Below are positions 1-8,259 of a stretch of 64,000 nt of DNA, piece after piece. The translations under genes were made by a program, and so were the position numbers. Numbering within the stretch: position 1 is the first letter of the stretch; every line of letters starts with the position of its first letter. The notes under the pieces were generated by a model that worked only from the letters and a program-made list of their open reading frames with translations, had not been told where the DNA came from and did no database searches. The DNA lies in NCBI RefSeq assembly GCF_002563955.1, contig NZ_PDJE01000001.1, forward strand, positions 1,116,001 to 1,180,000, written 5' to 3'. Source of the stretch: Paramicrobacterium agarici. GTDB lineage: Bacteria; Actinomycetota; Actinomycetes; Actinomycetales; Microbacteriaceae.

Positions 1-270
1 CGCGACAACTCGGGAATGTTCTCCGGTTCCCCAGAGGCCGAGGCGCGCGGAAGCATGTTCACGGGAGCCATCGCCGTGCAAGAGCGCGAGCAGGAGGCCG
101 CTGCCGAAGTAGCGGCCGAAGCCGCGACCGAAGAGATGGATGCTGAGACGTCCGTGCCGTCTCAGGCGTGGCAGCAAGTGCCGCCTCCTCGGCCGCCGCT
201 TCCGCAGCAGAGCACTGAGCAGCTGCCGCCTCCGGCTGACGAGCCGGGTCCGGACGACACGACTCGCTGA
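1..270 (+). CDS. C-terminal end of an unidentified protein (5' partial)
   Basis: An open frame enters from the left edge and ends at a TGA at 268-270. The visible ~89 residues have an alanine/glutamate-rich stretch followed by a proline/glutamine-rich tail (PPPRPPLPQQ) ending in DDTTR. Such tails are typical of disordered C-termini, and no domain is recognisable. It converges on the GntP gene with a strong hairpin between them, which supports a real gene end here. The function cannot be named from this fragment. Confidence 0.5.
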   Translation, partial: RDNSGMFSGSPEAEARGSMFTGAIAVQEREQEAAAEVAAEAATEEMDAETSVPSQAWQQVPPPRPPLPQQSTEQLPPPADEPGPDDTTR

Positions 271-281
271 GCGGTAGAGCA

Positions 282-320
282 CACGGGGCGGGAATCGCGA
301 AACGCGGTTCCCGCCCCGTG
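282..320. terminator. Bidirectional hairpin between convergent genes
   Basis: An inverted repeat with 13-base outer arms (CACGGGGCGGGAA at 282-294 and its complement at 308-320) encloses an inner CGCG/CGCG stem around an AAA loop. It lies between the stop of the left-edge gene and the stop of the GntP gene. There is no strong U-tract, so termination in either direction is inferred from position and stem strength. Confidence 0.6.
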
Positions 321-324
321 CGCG

Positions 325-1749
325 TTAGATGCCGACGGCAGAGACGATCGCGTACAGCGCCCACGCAATCGCGAAAGCGAGAAAACCGACGGCTGTCGAG
401 ATGACGCTCCACGACTTCAGGGCGTCCTTCGTTGACATCTCGAGAAATCGGCTGACGAGCCAGAACCCAGAGTCGTTCACGTGTGAGAACGAGATTCCTC
501 CCGCGCCGAGCGCGACGACGATGAGCGCGAGCTGCAGCGGACTCTGGCCACCCGTGGCGATCACGGCGGGGGCGAGAAGACCTGCGGCGGTCGTGGTGGC
601 GACCGTCGCCGAACCCTGGGCAAGGCGCATGGCAACGGCGATGACGAAGCCCGCGACGATGATCGGGAGGCCGATGGAGTTCATGATGTCGGCGAGCGCG
701 CCGCCGATTCCCGTCGCCGTGAGCACTCCGCCGAACATGCCGCCGGCACCCGTGATCAGAATGATGGAGCAGACGGGAGCGAGAGCCTCGTCGACAATGG
801 TCTCGATGGCTCCGCCGATCTTGCCCTTGGCGGGAACGACGATGAGCACGATCATGGCGACGATCGAGGTGATGAGAAGAGCGATCGGGGTGGCGCCGAT
901 CGTCGTGAGGACCGGGAACCACGGCTCGTCTCCGCTCAGTGTGCCGTTCGTCTGCAGTGCAGCCGCACCCGTGTTCAGCGTGATGAGAATGAGCGGAAGA
1001 ACGAGCATCAGCAAGACGGTGCCGAACTTCGGAAGTGCGACGCCTTCCTCGGCGAAGTCTCGCGGAGTTCCGAGGAGGTTCGGAATGGGGAACTCGGGGA
1101 ATCGGCGCGCGATGAAGAGGGCAAGACGGTAGCCCGCGAGGTACCACACGGGAATGGCGATGAGAATGCTCGTGATGACGACCAGGCCAACGTCGACGCC
1201 CAGGATCCCCGAAGCCGCTGTGGGTCCCGGGTGCGGAGGAACGAGAGCGTGCATGGTCAGGAACGCTCCGGTCGAGGGTAGCGCGTAGAGCAGCAATCCG
1301 CCCTTCAGTCGCCTCGCGACCTGATAGATGATCGGGAGCATCACGATGAAGCCTGCGTCGAGGAAGATCGGGAACGCGAAGAGGAACGACGCGAGCGAGA
1401 GGGCGAACGGCGCCTTGCTGTCGCCAAAGCGGCGAATAAGGCTCTCGGCGAGCACTTGGGCGCCGCCCGAGATCTCGATGATGCGCCCGAGCACCGCACC
1501 GAAGCCGATGAGTAGGGCGACGTTCCCGAGCGTCGATCCGAACGGTCCGGTGACGGTTTCGAGAAGGTCGGCAGCCGAGACGCCGGCGGCGAGAGCGGTC
1601 AGGATGCTGACGATGACGAGCGAATAGAAGGCATGCAGTCGCACCTTGATGATGAGAAGCAAGAGCAAGGCGATGGCTATGGCCGCGATGGCGAGCAGCA
1701 CGGGCACGGAACGCGTGGTCTCGGCCGCGGCTTCGAGCGCAATATTCAT
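325..1749 (-). CDS. GntP-family sugar-acid permease
   Basis: A 474-residue, very hydrophobic protein with about 12-14 membrane segments and the glycine-rich loops of the GntP/gluconate:H+ symporter family, for example LIGFGAVLGRIIEISGG near residues 80-97. The length matches the family (about 440-470). GntP members import aldonates such as gluconate or other sugar acids by proton symport. The ATG at 1747-1749 follows an AAAGGAG about 14 bases upstream. It is divergent from the TIM-barrel/dehydrogenase pair and shares their operator-bearing promoter region, so it probably brings in the substrate of that locus. The exact substrate cannot be read from sequence. Confidence 0.85.
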   Translation of the reverse strand: MNIALEAAAETTRSVPVLLAIAAIAIALLLLLIIKVRLHAFYSLVIVSILTALAAGVSAADLLETVTGPFGSTLGNVALLIGFGAVLGRIIEISGGAQVLAESLIRRFGDSKAPFALSLASFLFAFPIFLDAGFIVMLPIIYQVARRLKGGLLLYALPSTGAFLTMHALVPPHPGPTAASGILGVDVGLVVITSILIAIPVWYLAGYRLALFIARRFPEFPIPNLLGTPRDFAEEGVALPKFGTVLLMLVLPLILITLNTGAAALQTNGTLSGDEPWFPVLTTIGATPIALLITSIVAMIVLIVVPAKGKIGGAIETIVDEALAPVCSIILITGAGGMFGGVLTATGIGGALADIMNSIGLPIIVAGFVIAVAMRLAQGSATVATTTAAGLLAPAVIATGGQSPLQLALIVVALGAGGISFSHVNDSGFWLVSRFLEMSTKDALKSWSVISTAVGFLAFAIAWALYAIVSAVGI

Positions 1750-1788
1750 GGGAAGAGTCGCATCTCCTTTGTTGCGGGGTGGGCAAAC

Positions 1789-1816
1789 ATCCTAGAGCCT
1801 ATAGGATATGTGGAAA
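1789..1816. promoter_or_regulatory. Candidate GntR operator in the GntP/TIM-barrel divergent promoter
   Basis: ATCCTA-gagcc-TATAGGAT forms an imperfect inverted repeat at 1789-1807. It is followed by a stretch reading CCTATAGGATATGTGGAAA (1798-1816) that closely matches 7702-7720 in front of the kinase operon. A GTGGAA/TTCCAC inverted pair follows (1810-1815 and 1830-1835). Sharing by the two promoter regions of one locus that encodes a GntR-family repressor makes this the likely operator. The assignment is inferred. Confidence 0.55.
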
Positions 1817-1906
1817 GGGCGGTAGGGTATTCCACGAGATGAGGTTCTCCACGGGCCTCTGCCTCACCGCGACAGAGTCGAACACAACGATCCGCAACGG
1901 AGCACC

Positions 1907-2842
1907 ATGTCACACACGGCACCATTCACTGCAGAGACCTGGCCGATCGCCACGTGCCTCCACGGTTTCGCACCCATCGATGCTGACGGCATCGCCATGC
2001 ACGACGCCGATCCGCAGGTGTGGGACGACATGTTCGCCCAGATCGAGGACGTCGGCTTCACGCTCGCCGAGCTTGCCGACAGCCACGTTCGACCAGCGGA
2101 TCTGTCAGCCGCTCGTCGCGATGAGTTTCTCGCGATCGCGCGATCGCACGGCGTCGGCGTCCCGTCGGTGCACCTGCAGCGGCAGAGCGTGATTATGCCC
2201 GGGCATGAGGAGCGCAACCTTGACTACGCGCATCGTACGATCGATGCAGCGGCCGAGTGGGGAATGGAGGTCTTCTCGACGGGTCTCCATCAGCCGTTCA
2301 ACGAAGCGCAGAAGAAGGCGCTTTGGTTCTGGACGGCGCAGGGACCGAAAGACCCAGAGGACCCCGAGGTGTGGAATGCCGCAGTGGCGCGCTTGCGCGA
2401 ACTCGGCAAGCACGCCTCCGACGTCGGGCTACGCATGTCGCTCGAACTGTACGAGGACACGTACCTCGGAACCGCAGACAGCGCCGTGCGCCTGGTCGAG
2501 GAGATCGGACTCGACAACGTGGGGCTCAACCCCGATGTGGCCAACCTCATCCGCCTGCACCGGCCCGTCGAAGACTGGCGCGAACTGTTCGCGAAGACGC
2601 TTCCCTACGCCAACTACATGCACGTCAAGAACTACACGCGCGACGAAGCCGCCGACCTCAGCTGGTCCACGTCGGTGCCCTCCACCATGGAGACCGGCCT
2701 CATCAACTACCGCCAGGTCTTTCGCGACGCGATCGCGCTCGGCTTCGACGGCATCATTCTCATGGAGCAGTACGGCGGCGACAGCCTCGGCGTCTGCGCC
2801 ACAAACCAGAAGTACGTCCGCAGCCTGCTGCCGCAGGCCTGA
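1907..2842 (+). CDS. Xylose isomerase-like TIM-barrel enzyme (sugar isomerase / 3-oxo-acid decarboxylase type)
   Basis: A 311-residue protein of the AP-endonuclease-2/xylose-isomerase-like TIM-barrel superfamily. The expected divalent-metal ligands are visible as Glu180 (MSLELYEDT), Asp210 (GLNPDVANL), His239 (YMHVKNY) and Glu287 (ILMEQYGGD). The ATG is preceded by CGGAG at good spacing. Family members include hydroxypyruvate isomerase, L-erythrulose-phosphate isomerase LerI, 2-oxotetronate isomerase OtnI and the 3-oxo-isoapionate decarboxylase OiaC. It is followed 21 bases later by a dehydrogenase and lies in a locus with an erythrulose-type kinase. Action on a keto acid or keto-tetrose is therefore likely, but sequence alone does not separate isomerase from decarboxylase. 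Confidence 0.75.
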   Translation: MSHTAPFTAETWPIATCLHGFAPIDADGIAMHDADPQVWDDMFAQIEDVGFTLAELADSHVRPADLSAARRDEFLAIARSHGVGVPSVHLQRQSVIMPGHEERNLDYAHRTIDAAAEWGMEVFSTGLHQPFNEAQKKALWFWTAQGPKDPEDPEVWNAAVARLRELGKHASDVGLRMSLELYEDTYLGTADSAVRLVEEIGLDNVGLNPDVANLIRLHRPVEDWRELFAKTLPYANYMHVKNYTRDEAADLSWSTSVPSTMETGLINYRQVFRDAIALGFDGIILMEQYGGDSLGVCATNQKYVRSLLPQA

Positions 2843-2863
2843 GAGACAAGGAAGAAGAACACA

Positions 2864-3826
2864 ATGAGCGAACGCACCATCGCCGTCGTCGGCTCGGGAT
2901 ACATGGGCGGCGGAATCGCCCAGGTCCTGGCGCTCTCCGGGGCGCACGTCCGCATCGCCGACATCTCCGAAGAGATCGCGAAGAAGAACTATGACCGGCT
3001 CATCGACGAGGCACGACAGTTCCTCGCCGACGAGCTCTTCCCGGCCGACGCTGTCGAGCGCATCGAGGCGAACGTCGAAGCCGCAGCATCCATCGAAGCC
3101 GCCGTCGCCGACGCTGACTTCATCGAGGAGGCGGTCCCCGAGAAGATCGAGATCAAGCACGACACGCTTCGTCGGATCAGCGCAGCGGCACGCGAGGACG
3201 CCGTCATCGGCTCGAATACGTCGACGATTCTCATCGGCTCGCTCGCCGAAGCCGTCACGAATCCCGAGCGCTTTCTCGGCGTGCACTTCTCGAACCCCGC
3301 GCCGTTCATTCCCGGTGTGGAGCTGATCCCTCATGAGGGAACGGACGAGAGTGCGATCGACACCGCCGAGCAGATCGTCGCCGCAACGGGCAAGGAGTCG
3401 GCTCGCGTCAAGGACTCGACCGGCTTCGTTCTCAACCGCCTGCAGTACGCGCTCTTTCACGAGGCCACGCAGATCGTCGAAGAGGGAATCGCGACGCCCG
3501 AAGACATCGACACGATCGTGCGGACGACCTTCGGCTTCCGCCTGCCCGCGTTCGGGCCGTTCGCGATCGCCGACATGGCGGGTCTCGACGTCTACTCGTT
3601 CTGCTATGCGTCACTTCAGACGCGGTGGCCCGAGCGCTTCGCCACGCCGGATTCCCTCAAGCAGCTCGTGGATGCGGGCAAATTCGGCACCAAAACCGGT
3701 GCCGGCTACCTGGACGTGCCCGAGGATCGCACTCCCGAACTCGTCGCGTACCGCAACAAGGCATACGTCGCGATCAAGAAGCTCATGGACGAGCTTGGTC
3801 CGGCACCCATTCACCCCGAGCGCTGA
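2864..3826 (+). CDS. 3-hydroxyacyl-CoA dehydrogenase-family oxidoreductase (sugar-acid 3-dehydrogenase candidate)
   Basis: A 320-residue protein with an N-terminal NAD-binding fold (GSGYMG, residues 10-15) and the C-terminal helical dimerisation domain of the 3HCDH family. The catalytic set is present: Ser120 (SNTST), His141 and Glu153 (GVHFSNPAP...VELI) and Asn191 (GFVLNRL). The family includes 3-hydroxybutyryl-CoA dehydrogenase, carnitine dehydrogenase and L-gulonate 3-dehydrogenase. No beta-oxidation partner lies nearby; instead it sits in a sugar-acid locus. I infer oxidation of a C3 hydroxyl on a sugar acid to a decarboxylation-prone 3-oxo acid. An AAGGAAG lies upstream of the ATG. Confidence 0.75.
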   Translation: MSERTIAVVGSGYMGGGIAQVLALSGAHVRIADISEEIAKKNYDRLIDEARQFLADELFPADAVERIEANVEAAASIEAAVADADFIEEAVPEKIEIKHDTLRRISAAAREDAVIGSNTSTILIGSLAEAVTNPERFLGVHFSNPAPFIPGVELIPHEGTDESAIDTAEQIVAATGKESARVKDSTGFVLNRLQYALFHEATQIVEEGIATPEDIDTIVRTTFGFRLPAFGPFAIADMAGLDVYSFCYASLQTRWPERFATPDSLKQLVDAGKFGTKTGAGYLDVPEDRTPELVAYRNKAYVAIKKLMDELGPAPIHPER

Positions 3827-3832
3827 GTGAAG

Positions 3833-3858
3833 ACGGGCGGCCTCGCACAGCCGTCCGT
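3833..3858. terminator. Possible bidirectional terminator
   Basis: ACGGGCGG (3833-3840) pairs with CCGTCCGT (3851-3858) with one G-T pair, and a short T run follows. It lies between the convergent dehydrogenase and GntR genes. The stem is short, so the call is tentative. Confidence 0.35.
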
Positions 3859-3888
3859 TTGCACTCCCGCGTCGATGGACGGATGCTG

Positions 3889-4623
3889 TCAGCCTGCGGC
3901 GTTCGACGCCTGTCGGGCCGCATCGCGGCGAGAGCGCTCGCGCACCTTGTCGACGTGCTCGCGCATCGCCTGCGCCGCAGCATCCGGTCCGACAGCGAGC
4001 GCGTCGAGAATGGCGCGATGCTCGGTGACCGCTTCATGGGCGTCGCTCACCCCGGTCTTGACGGTCTGGCGCATGCGGTGCACGCGCGTCGATATCGCCT
4101 CCGACATGTCGAGCAGGAACGGATTGCGCGCTCCCTCGAAGATGAGGTGGTGAAAATTCCAGTCGACGGCGAAGTATTCGCGAATGAGATCGACGGGCAT
4201 ATCGCCGCTCGCGGAGGAGCTCTGCACGCGCTCCATCACGGTGACGTGCTCTGCGAGCGCAGCCTCAAGCGCGGGGATCAGCTGTTTCGGCTCGCGCGCC
4301 GCGAGTGCTGTCGCGCCGCTCTCGAGCACTATTCGAGCATCAAAGAGAGCCTCGAGCTGGTCATCGGCGATGGGCGGAGCAACGCGATAGCCCTTGTGAG
4401 CCTCTCGAGTGACGAGACCCGTTCGCTCAAGCTGCACGAGCGCCTCTCGAACGGGCGTGGGCGAGACGTTGAGGTCGCGCGCGATGGCGTCGATCGAGAG
4501 ACGGGTTCCCGCCTCGATCGACGAGCTCATGAGCATGTCGAGAACGAGATCGTACACGCGGTCGCGCAGTCCGCGTCTCTCGAGAGACGACGTGGCGCCG
4601 GGGGAAAAGATGGTTTCGGCCAT
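3889..4623 (-). CDS. GntR-family (FCD/FadR subfamily) transcriptional regulator
   Basis: A 244-residue regulator with an N-terminal winged helix (about residues 18-80, including IDAIARDLNVSPTPVREALVQLERTGLV) and a C-terminal FCD ligand domain. The usual FCD metal-binding residues are seen in VDWNFHH, VTEHRA and MREHVDK. FCD regulators commonly sense small organic acids or sugar acids. The gene is the last of the kinase-isomerase operon (19 bases after the TPI-like gene, GGAG upstream of the ATG). It should therefore autoregulate the operon and control the divergent permease and enzyme promoters through the shared CCTATAGGATAT motif. Confidence 0.85.
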   Translation of the reverse strand: MAETIFSPGATSSLERRGLRDRVYDLVLDMLMSSSIEAGTRLSIDAIARDLNVSPTPVREALVQLERTGLVTREAHKGYRVAPPIADDQLEALFDARIVLESGATALAAREPKQLIPALEAALAEHVTVMERVQSSSASGDMPVDLIREYFAVDWNFHHLIFEGARNPFLLDMSEAISTRVHRMRQTVKTGVSDAHEAVTEHRAILDALAVGPDAAAQAMREHVDKVRERSRRDAARQASNAAG

Positions 4624-4641
4624 GACTGGTCTCCGCGGGGT

Positions 4642-5436
4642 TTAGATGATCGTGGGTGCGCTGTCGCCGCTTAACACCTTACGCACCTCATCCAGAACCG
4701 TGCCGAGTGCCGCGGGATCATGGGCCAGCCGCCCGAGGAACAGGCCATCGACCGTGTTCCTGATCTCCGTGACGAGCCCCGGTCCCGCGCTTCCGCCGTA
4801 GATGACGCTCGAGTCGGGAAATGCCGTGAGCCCGCGTACGCGGTCGCGCAGGGGCTCGCAGACGGCGCGAATGTCACCGGCCGAAGCAGGTTCGCGCGCC
4901 CCGATCGCCCACCCCGGCTCGTAGGCGACGATGAGACGGCCGGTACGGCCGCGCTCATGAGCGAGCGCGAGAGCATCGTCGAGCTGGCGAACGCATTCGG
5001 CAGCAGCATCCGCCGCATTCCGCCGCTCCGTCTCGCCCACGCAGAGCACGGGGGAGAGGCCATTGCGCAGAGCGGCGTCAGTCTTGAGACGGACGATCTC
5101 GTCCGTCTCACCGAAGAGACGTCGTCGCTCTGCATGACCCACCTCGACGAGAGTGCAGCCGAGCTCGGCGATCTGCGCGCCGGACACCTCGCCCGTGAAA
5201 GCGCCCTCGTCATCGGTGGCGAGATCCTGTGCGCCGACGGCGGCGAGACCGTCGAGGATCTCGCGCGCGGCTGGAATCGACTGGTAGGAGGGAACGACAA
5301 AGAGCTCAGCCTCTCCCGCCGACACCGCGTGGTGGCTGCGGGCGATGTCAGCGCCGGCTTCGCACCACTCGAGCGTGCGTGCGTGCCCGAAGTACATCTT
5401 CAGGCTCACGCCGATCAGAAACGGAGAGGCGCTCAC
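4642..5436 (-). CDS. Triosephosphate isomerase-family protein, EryH-like (erythrulose-phosphate isomerase)
   Basis: A 264-residue TIM-family protein starting at GTG 5434-5436. Catalytic residues are conserved: Lys13 (VSLKMYF), His101 (EVGHAERR) and Glu173 (AYEPGWAIG), with the phosphate-loop glycines in IYGGSAGPG. It departs from housekeeping TPI: the usual NWKMN is VSLKMYF and YGGSVKPEN is YGGSAGPG. Such TPI paralogues next to an RpiB paralogue and a DhaK-type kinase include EryH, which interconverts L-erythrulose 1-phosphate and D-erythrulose 4-phosphate. It starts just after the RpiB-like stop. An accessory rather than glycolytic role is inferred from this divergence and context. Confidence 0.8.
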   Translation of the reverse strand: MSASPFLIGVSLKMYFGHARTLEWCEAGADIARSHHAVSAGEAELFVVPSYQSIPAAREILDGLAAVGAQDLATDDEGAFTGEVSGAQIAELGCTLVEVGHAERRRLFGETDEIVRLKTDAALRNGLSPVLCVGETERRNAADAAAECVRQLDDALALAHERGRTGRLIVAYEPGWAIGAREPASAGDIRAVCEPLRDRVRGLTAFPDSSVIYGGSAGPGLVTEIRNTVDGLFLGRLAHDPAALGTVLDEVRKVLSGDSAPTII

Positions 5437-5440
5437 CGCT

Positions 5441-5902
5441 CTAGTCGCCTTCGTACGCGCAGATCTCCTGCACCTTCTCGTTCGAGGCGCTTGTCGCGTC
5501 GAACTCATATGTCAGCCACTCGCGCACATTGCGACGTGCAAGCTCGAGCCCGACGACGCGCTGACCCATGCACAGCACCTGGGCGTTGTTCGAGAGGACG
5601 CTGCGCTCGACCGAGTAGCTGTCGTGCGCCGTGACGGCGCGGATTCCCCTGACCTTGTTCGCGGCGATGGCGACTCCGAGTCCCGTACCGCAGATCAGCA
5701 CCGCGCGATCGGCATCGCCGCGAGCGACGATCTCCGCCGCGGTCGTTGCGATTGTCGGGTAGTTCGTATGCCCGTCAGCATCCACTCCGACATCGATGAC
5801 CGATGTCACGAGGTCACTTGCCTCGAGGTCGGCCTTGATCGCTTCCTTGTAATCGAAACCAGCGTCGTCCGACCCGACGACGACCGTCCATGTTCGTGCC
5901 AT
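5441..5902 (-). CDS. RpiB/LacAB-family isomerase, EryI-like
   Basis: A 153-residue protein of the ribose-5-phosphate isomerase B family. The active-site thiol is Cys71 in ICGTGLG, followed by the conserved [10 protein letters not shown] and the TAHDSYS loop. The usual SDHAG near the N-terminus is SDDAG here, one His-to-Asp change, suggesting altered substrate. RpiB paralogues paired with a TPI paralogue (EryI/EryH) convert D-erythrulose 4-phosphate to D-erythrose 4-phosphate. The ATG at 5900-5902 has AGGAG five bases upstream and lies two bases after the kinase stop; the GTG six bases earlier would sit on the ribosome-binding site. Confidence 0.8.
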   Translation of the reverse strand: MARTWTVVVGSDDAGFDYKEAIKADLEASDLVTSVIDVGVDADGHTNYPTIATTAAEIVARGDADRAVLICGTGLGVAIAANKVRGIRAVTAHDSYSVERSVLSNNAQVLCMGQRVVGLELARRNVREWLTYEFDATSASNEKVQEICAYEGD

Positions 5903-5904
5903 GA

Positions 5905-7662
5905 TCACTCCTTCTTCTCGGTGGTCTCGTGTGCGCCGTCGCTCAGGACGCGCGTGATCGTCTCGGCGATCAGTGCAAGCGACACGGCTCCGGGGTCTGT
6001 CACGCCGACGGCCTTCTCGCCGTGCGCGCGAGCGCGGCCGACTGCAGGAAGGAGGTCGGATGTCTTCTCTGCAGCATCCCTCGCCACCGTGCTCGCTGCC
6101 GCCCAGGCATCGACGAGCGACGCCCCGTTCTCAACGTGCTCGGCGAGCGTGTCGGCGAACGGAACGAGAGCATCGACCATCGTCTTATCGCCGACCTTCG
6201 CTTTTCCGTATGACATGACTGCGTCCTTTGCCGCGACGATGCCGGCGCTGACCGAGGCCGCTGACGGCGTGCCGTCGTCGCCGAGCCTCGCGCCGATCGT
6301 GCGCAGGATGACGCCCCACAGAGCGCCCGATGTTCCGCCAGCACGGTCTGACCACGCGTCGGCGGCGCGGGCGAGAAGCGTCTGCGCCCCCGCACCCTTC
6401 TCGACGACCGATGCCGCCTCCGCCGCCGCGGCGCGAGACCCGCGCTGCATGCCGATGCCGTGGTCGCCGTCGCCCGCGATCGAGTCAATGTGCCCCAGTT
6501 CCTCTGCATGCTCGTCGATCACGTCGCGCACTGCCTCGAGCGCATCCGCCAGGGTGGATGCGGTACGGCGGGAGTCCTGCGAGGCGTCGGGAATGACAGC
6601 ATCCGTGTCATCGTCGTCGTCCGGGTCGACAGCCTGCAGGCCCGCGGCATCGAACGACCCACATCGGAAGGCAGGGGTATCGGCGGGTGCGCTCCAGAGC
6701 GTCTCGAGCTCGTCGTCGAGCCAGAGCAGCGTGAGCGACGCCCCGGCCATGTCGAAGCTCGTGCAGAACTCGCCGATCTGGGGGTCGACGACGGTGACCC
6801 CGGCGTCGTCAAGAAGATCTGCGATGCGGCTGAAGACCACGAAGAGCTCTTCGCTCTTCACTGAGCCGAGCCCGTTGAGAACGGGGACAACGCGTGCTCC
6901 GTGGTCGGTGACGTTCTCGGGGATCTCGGCGTCGTCGAGCAGGTGCTCGATGAACAGGTCGGCAAGACCGTCGGCCGTCGGAATGTCCGTCTCATCGATT
7001 CCCGGTTCGCCGTGGATGCCGAGTCCGATCGCCATGCGGCCCGCGGGAACAGTGAACAGCGGCTCGTCGGCGCCGGGAAGTGTGCAGCCGGTGAAGGCGA
7101 CGCCCATCGACCGGGTGCGGGCGTTCGCGAGATGTGCCACGCGTTCGACGCCGTCAATGTCGTACCCGGATGCCGCTGCCGCACCAGCTGTCTTGAAGAC
7201 CGTGAGATCTCCGGCGATGCCGCGACGCTTGTGCTGCTCATTCGGGGCGGCGCTGAAAATGTCGTCGGTGACCGTCACCGTGCGACAGTCGATTCCGTCT
7301 GCGCGCACGGTCTCCTGAGCCTCGGAGAAGTGCAGCACATCGCCGGCGTAATTTCCGTAGCTGAGGAGGACGCCCTTCCCCTGCTCACTCGCTCGAATGA
7401 CAGACTCGACCTGGTGCGCCGACGGCGATGCAAAGAGATTGCCCATGGCTGCTCCGTGAGCGAGCCCAGGGCCGACAAGCCCGGCGAAGGCCGGGTAGTG
7501 GCCGGAACCACCGCCAATCACAACGGCCGTCTCTGCCTCTGCTGATCGTGTCGATCGCGAGACCCCTCCATGGACTTTGCGCACCCATCGGCCATTGGCG
7601 CGGACGAACCCCTCCACCATCTCGTCGGCGAAATCGGACGGTTCATTCCAGAGCCGAGTCAT
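5905..7662 (-). CDS. DhaK-DhaL fused ATP-dependent ketose kinase (dihydroxyacetone / erythrulose kinase)
   Basis: A 585-residue fusion of a DhaK domain (about residues 1-335) and a DhaL domain (about 375-585), as in ATP-dependent dihydroxyacetone and erythrulose kinases. The substrate-binding histidine is His217 in GLGIHGEPG; the DhaL nucleotide/Mg site is [10 protein letters not shown] near residue 405. It phosphorylates short ketoses in the cytoplasm. I chose the ATG at 7660-7662 because GAGGAG lies seven bases upstream; a longer frame to 7728 would cover the operator-like motif. It is first in the kinase-RpiB-TPI-GntR operon, and its neighbours favour erythrulose over dihydroxyacetone. Confidence 0.85.
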   Translation of the reverse strand: MTRLWNEPSDFADEMVEGFVRANGRWVRKVHGGVSRSTRSAEAETAVVIGGGSGHYPAFAGLVGPGLAHGAAMGNLFASPSAHQVESVIRASEQGKGVLLSYGNYAGDVLHFSEAQETVRADGIDCRTVTVTDDIFSAAPNEQHKRRGIAGDLTVFKTAGAAAASGYDIDGVERVAHLANARTRSMGVAFTGCTLPGADEPLFTVPAGRMAIGLGIHGEPGIDETDIPTADGLADLFIEHLLDDAEIPENVTDHGARVVPVLNGLGSVKSEELFVVFSRIADLLDDAGVTVVDPQIGEFCTSFDMAGASLTLLWLDDELETLWSAPADTPAFRCGSFDAAGLQAVDPDDDDDTDAVIPDASQDSRRTASTLADALEAVRDVIDEHAEELGHIDSIAGDGDHGIGMQRGSRAAAAEAASVVEKGAGAQTLLARAADAWSDRAGGTSGALWGVILRTIGARLGDDGTPSAASVSAGIVAAKDAVMSYGKAKVGDKTMVDALVPFADTLAEHVENGASLVDAWAAASTVARDAAEKTSDLLPAVGRARAHGEKAVGVTDPGAVSLALIAETITRVLSDGAHETTEKKE

Positions 7663-7700
7663 TACATGTCTCCTCGTCGTCGAGCCCAAAAGTCTTGTAG

Positions 7701-7720
7701 TCCTATAGGATATTGGAAAA
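7701..7720. promoter_or_regulatory. Candidate GntR operator upstream of the kinase operon
   Basis: A perfect TCCTATAGGA palindrome (7701-7710) continues as TATTGGAAAA. It repeats the 1798-1816 sequence almost base for base. It lies about 40 bases upstream of the kinase start, a usual place for a repressor site. Confidence 0.55.
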
Positions 7721-7827
7721 GTACGCAAAGTGCACGGTTATCGAGACACCGTCGGAAACGGGTGTCGGAGGCTGCCTCTACGGTCGATGGCGTGCCGGAT
7801 CTTCCAGCCGAAATACGGGAGAAGATC

Positions 7828-8214
7828 ATGAAAGTACTCATTGCAACGACAGAACTGCAGGGCAGCGAGACCGGCGACTTCATCACCGCCATTCCGGGCG
7901 AGCTCGTCGTCGACGCCGGGCCGTGCGAAGACGCGACGGCCACTGACGACTGGAGTTGCACCTGCTCGCGGAGCTTCGTCGGGGTCTCGTCTGGACTCAT
8001 GACGACGACAGCCAAGGTCGTCGATAGCATCGTCGTTGACGCACGCACGTACGAGCTCGCGGTGCGGCAGGGGATCGGAATACGATTTTGCGCTGACTGC
8101 GCGAGCGACATCGCGAAGCTCTCGCTCTCCATCGCGAATCACTGGGAGGCAGGCACGGTGCTCGAGCGCTCCCGAAGCACGATTCGAGCGCGGGAGGCTC
8201 ATCTGCGAGCATGA
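7828..8214 (+). CDS. Hypothetical cysteine-containing protein
   Basis: A 128-residue protein with a GGAG six bases before the ATG. Cysteines fall in short groups (PCED, WSCTCSRSF, FCADC), suggesting a metal site or redox pairs. The middle section (FVGVSSG...TTTAKVVD) looks like a compact folded domain. No signal peptide or membrane segment is visible. I do not recognise the family with confidence. It stands alone between the kinase operon promoter and a small SnoaL-like gene. Confidence 0.65.
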   Translation: MKVLIATTELQGSETGDFITAIPGELVVDAGPCEDATATDDWSCTCSRSFVGVSSGLMTTTAKVVDSIVVDARTYELAVRQGIGIRFCADCASDIAKLSLSIANHWEAGTVLERSRSTIRAREAHLRA

Positions 8215-8259
8215 TTCGACGGGGTCGACGCGGTGGCGCGCGCTTGTTATCGTGAGCGC

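Noticed and set aside
59..1786. 575-codon open frame overlapping the GntP gene in another frame
   Set aside because: Arg/His-rich composition, no domain; a high-GC shadow of the permease gene on the same strand.
2429..3460. 343-codon minus-strand frame opposite the TIM-barrel and dehydrogenase genes
   Set aside because: Composition is a mirror of the real genes and no domain is present.
5345..7318. 657-codon plus-strand frame opposite the kinase and RpiB genes
   Set aside because: Ser/Arg/Ala-rich, no motif; the minus-strand frames have catalytic residues and ribosome-binding sites.
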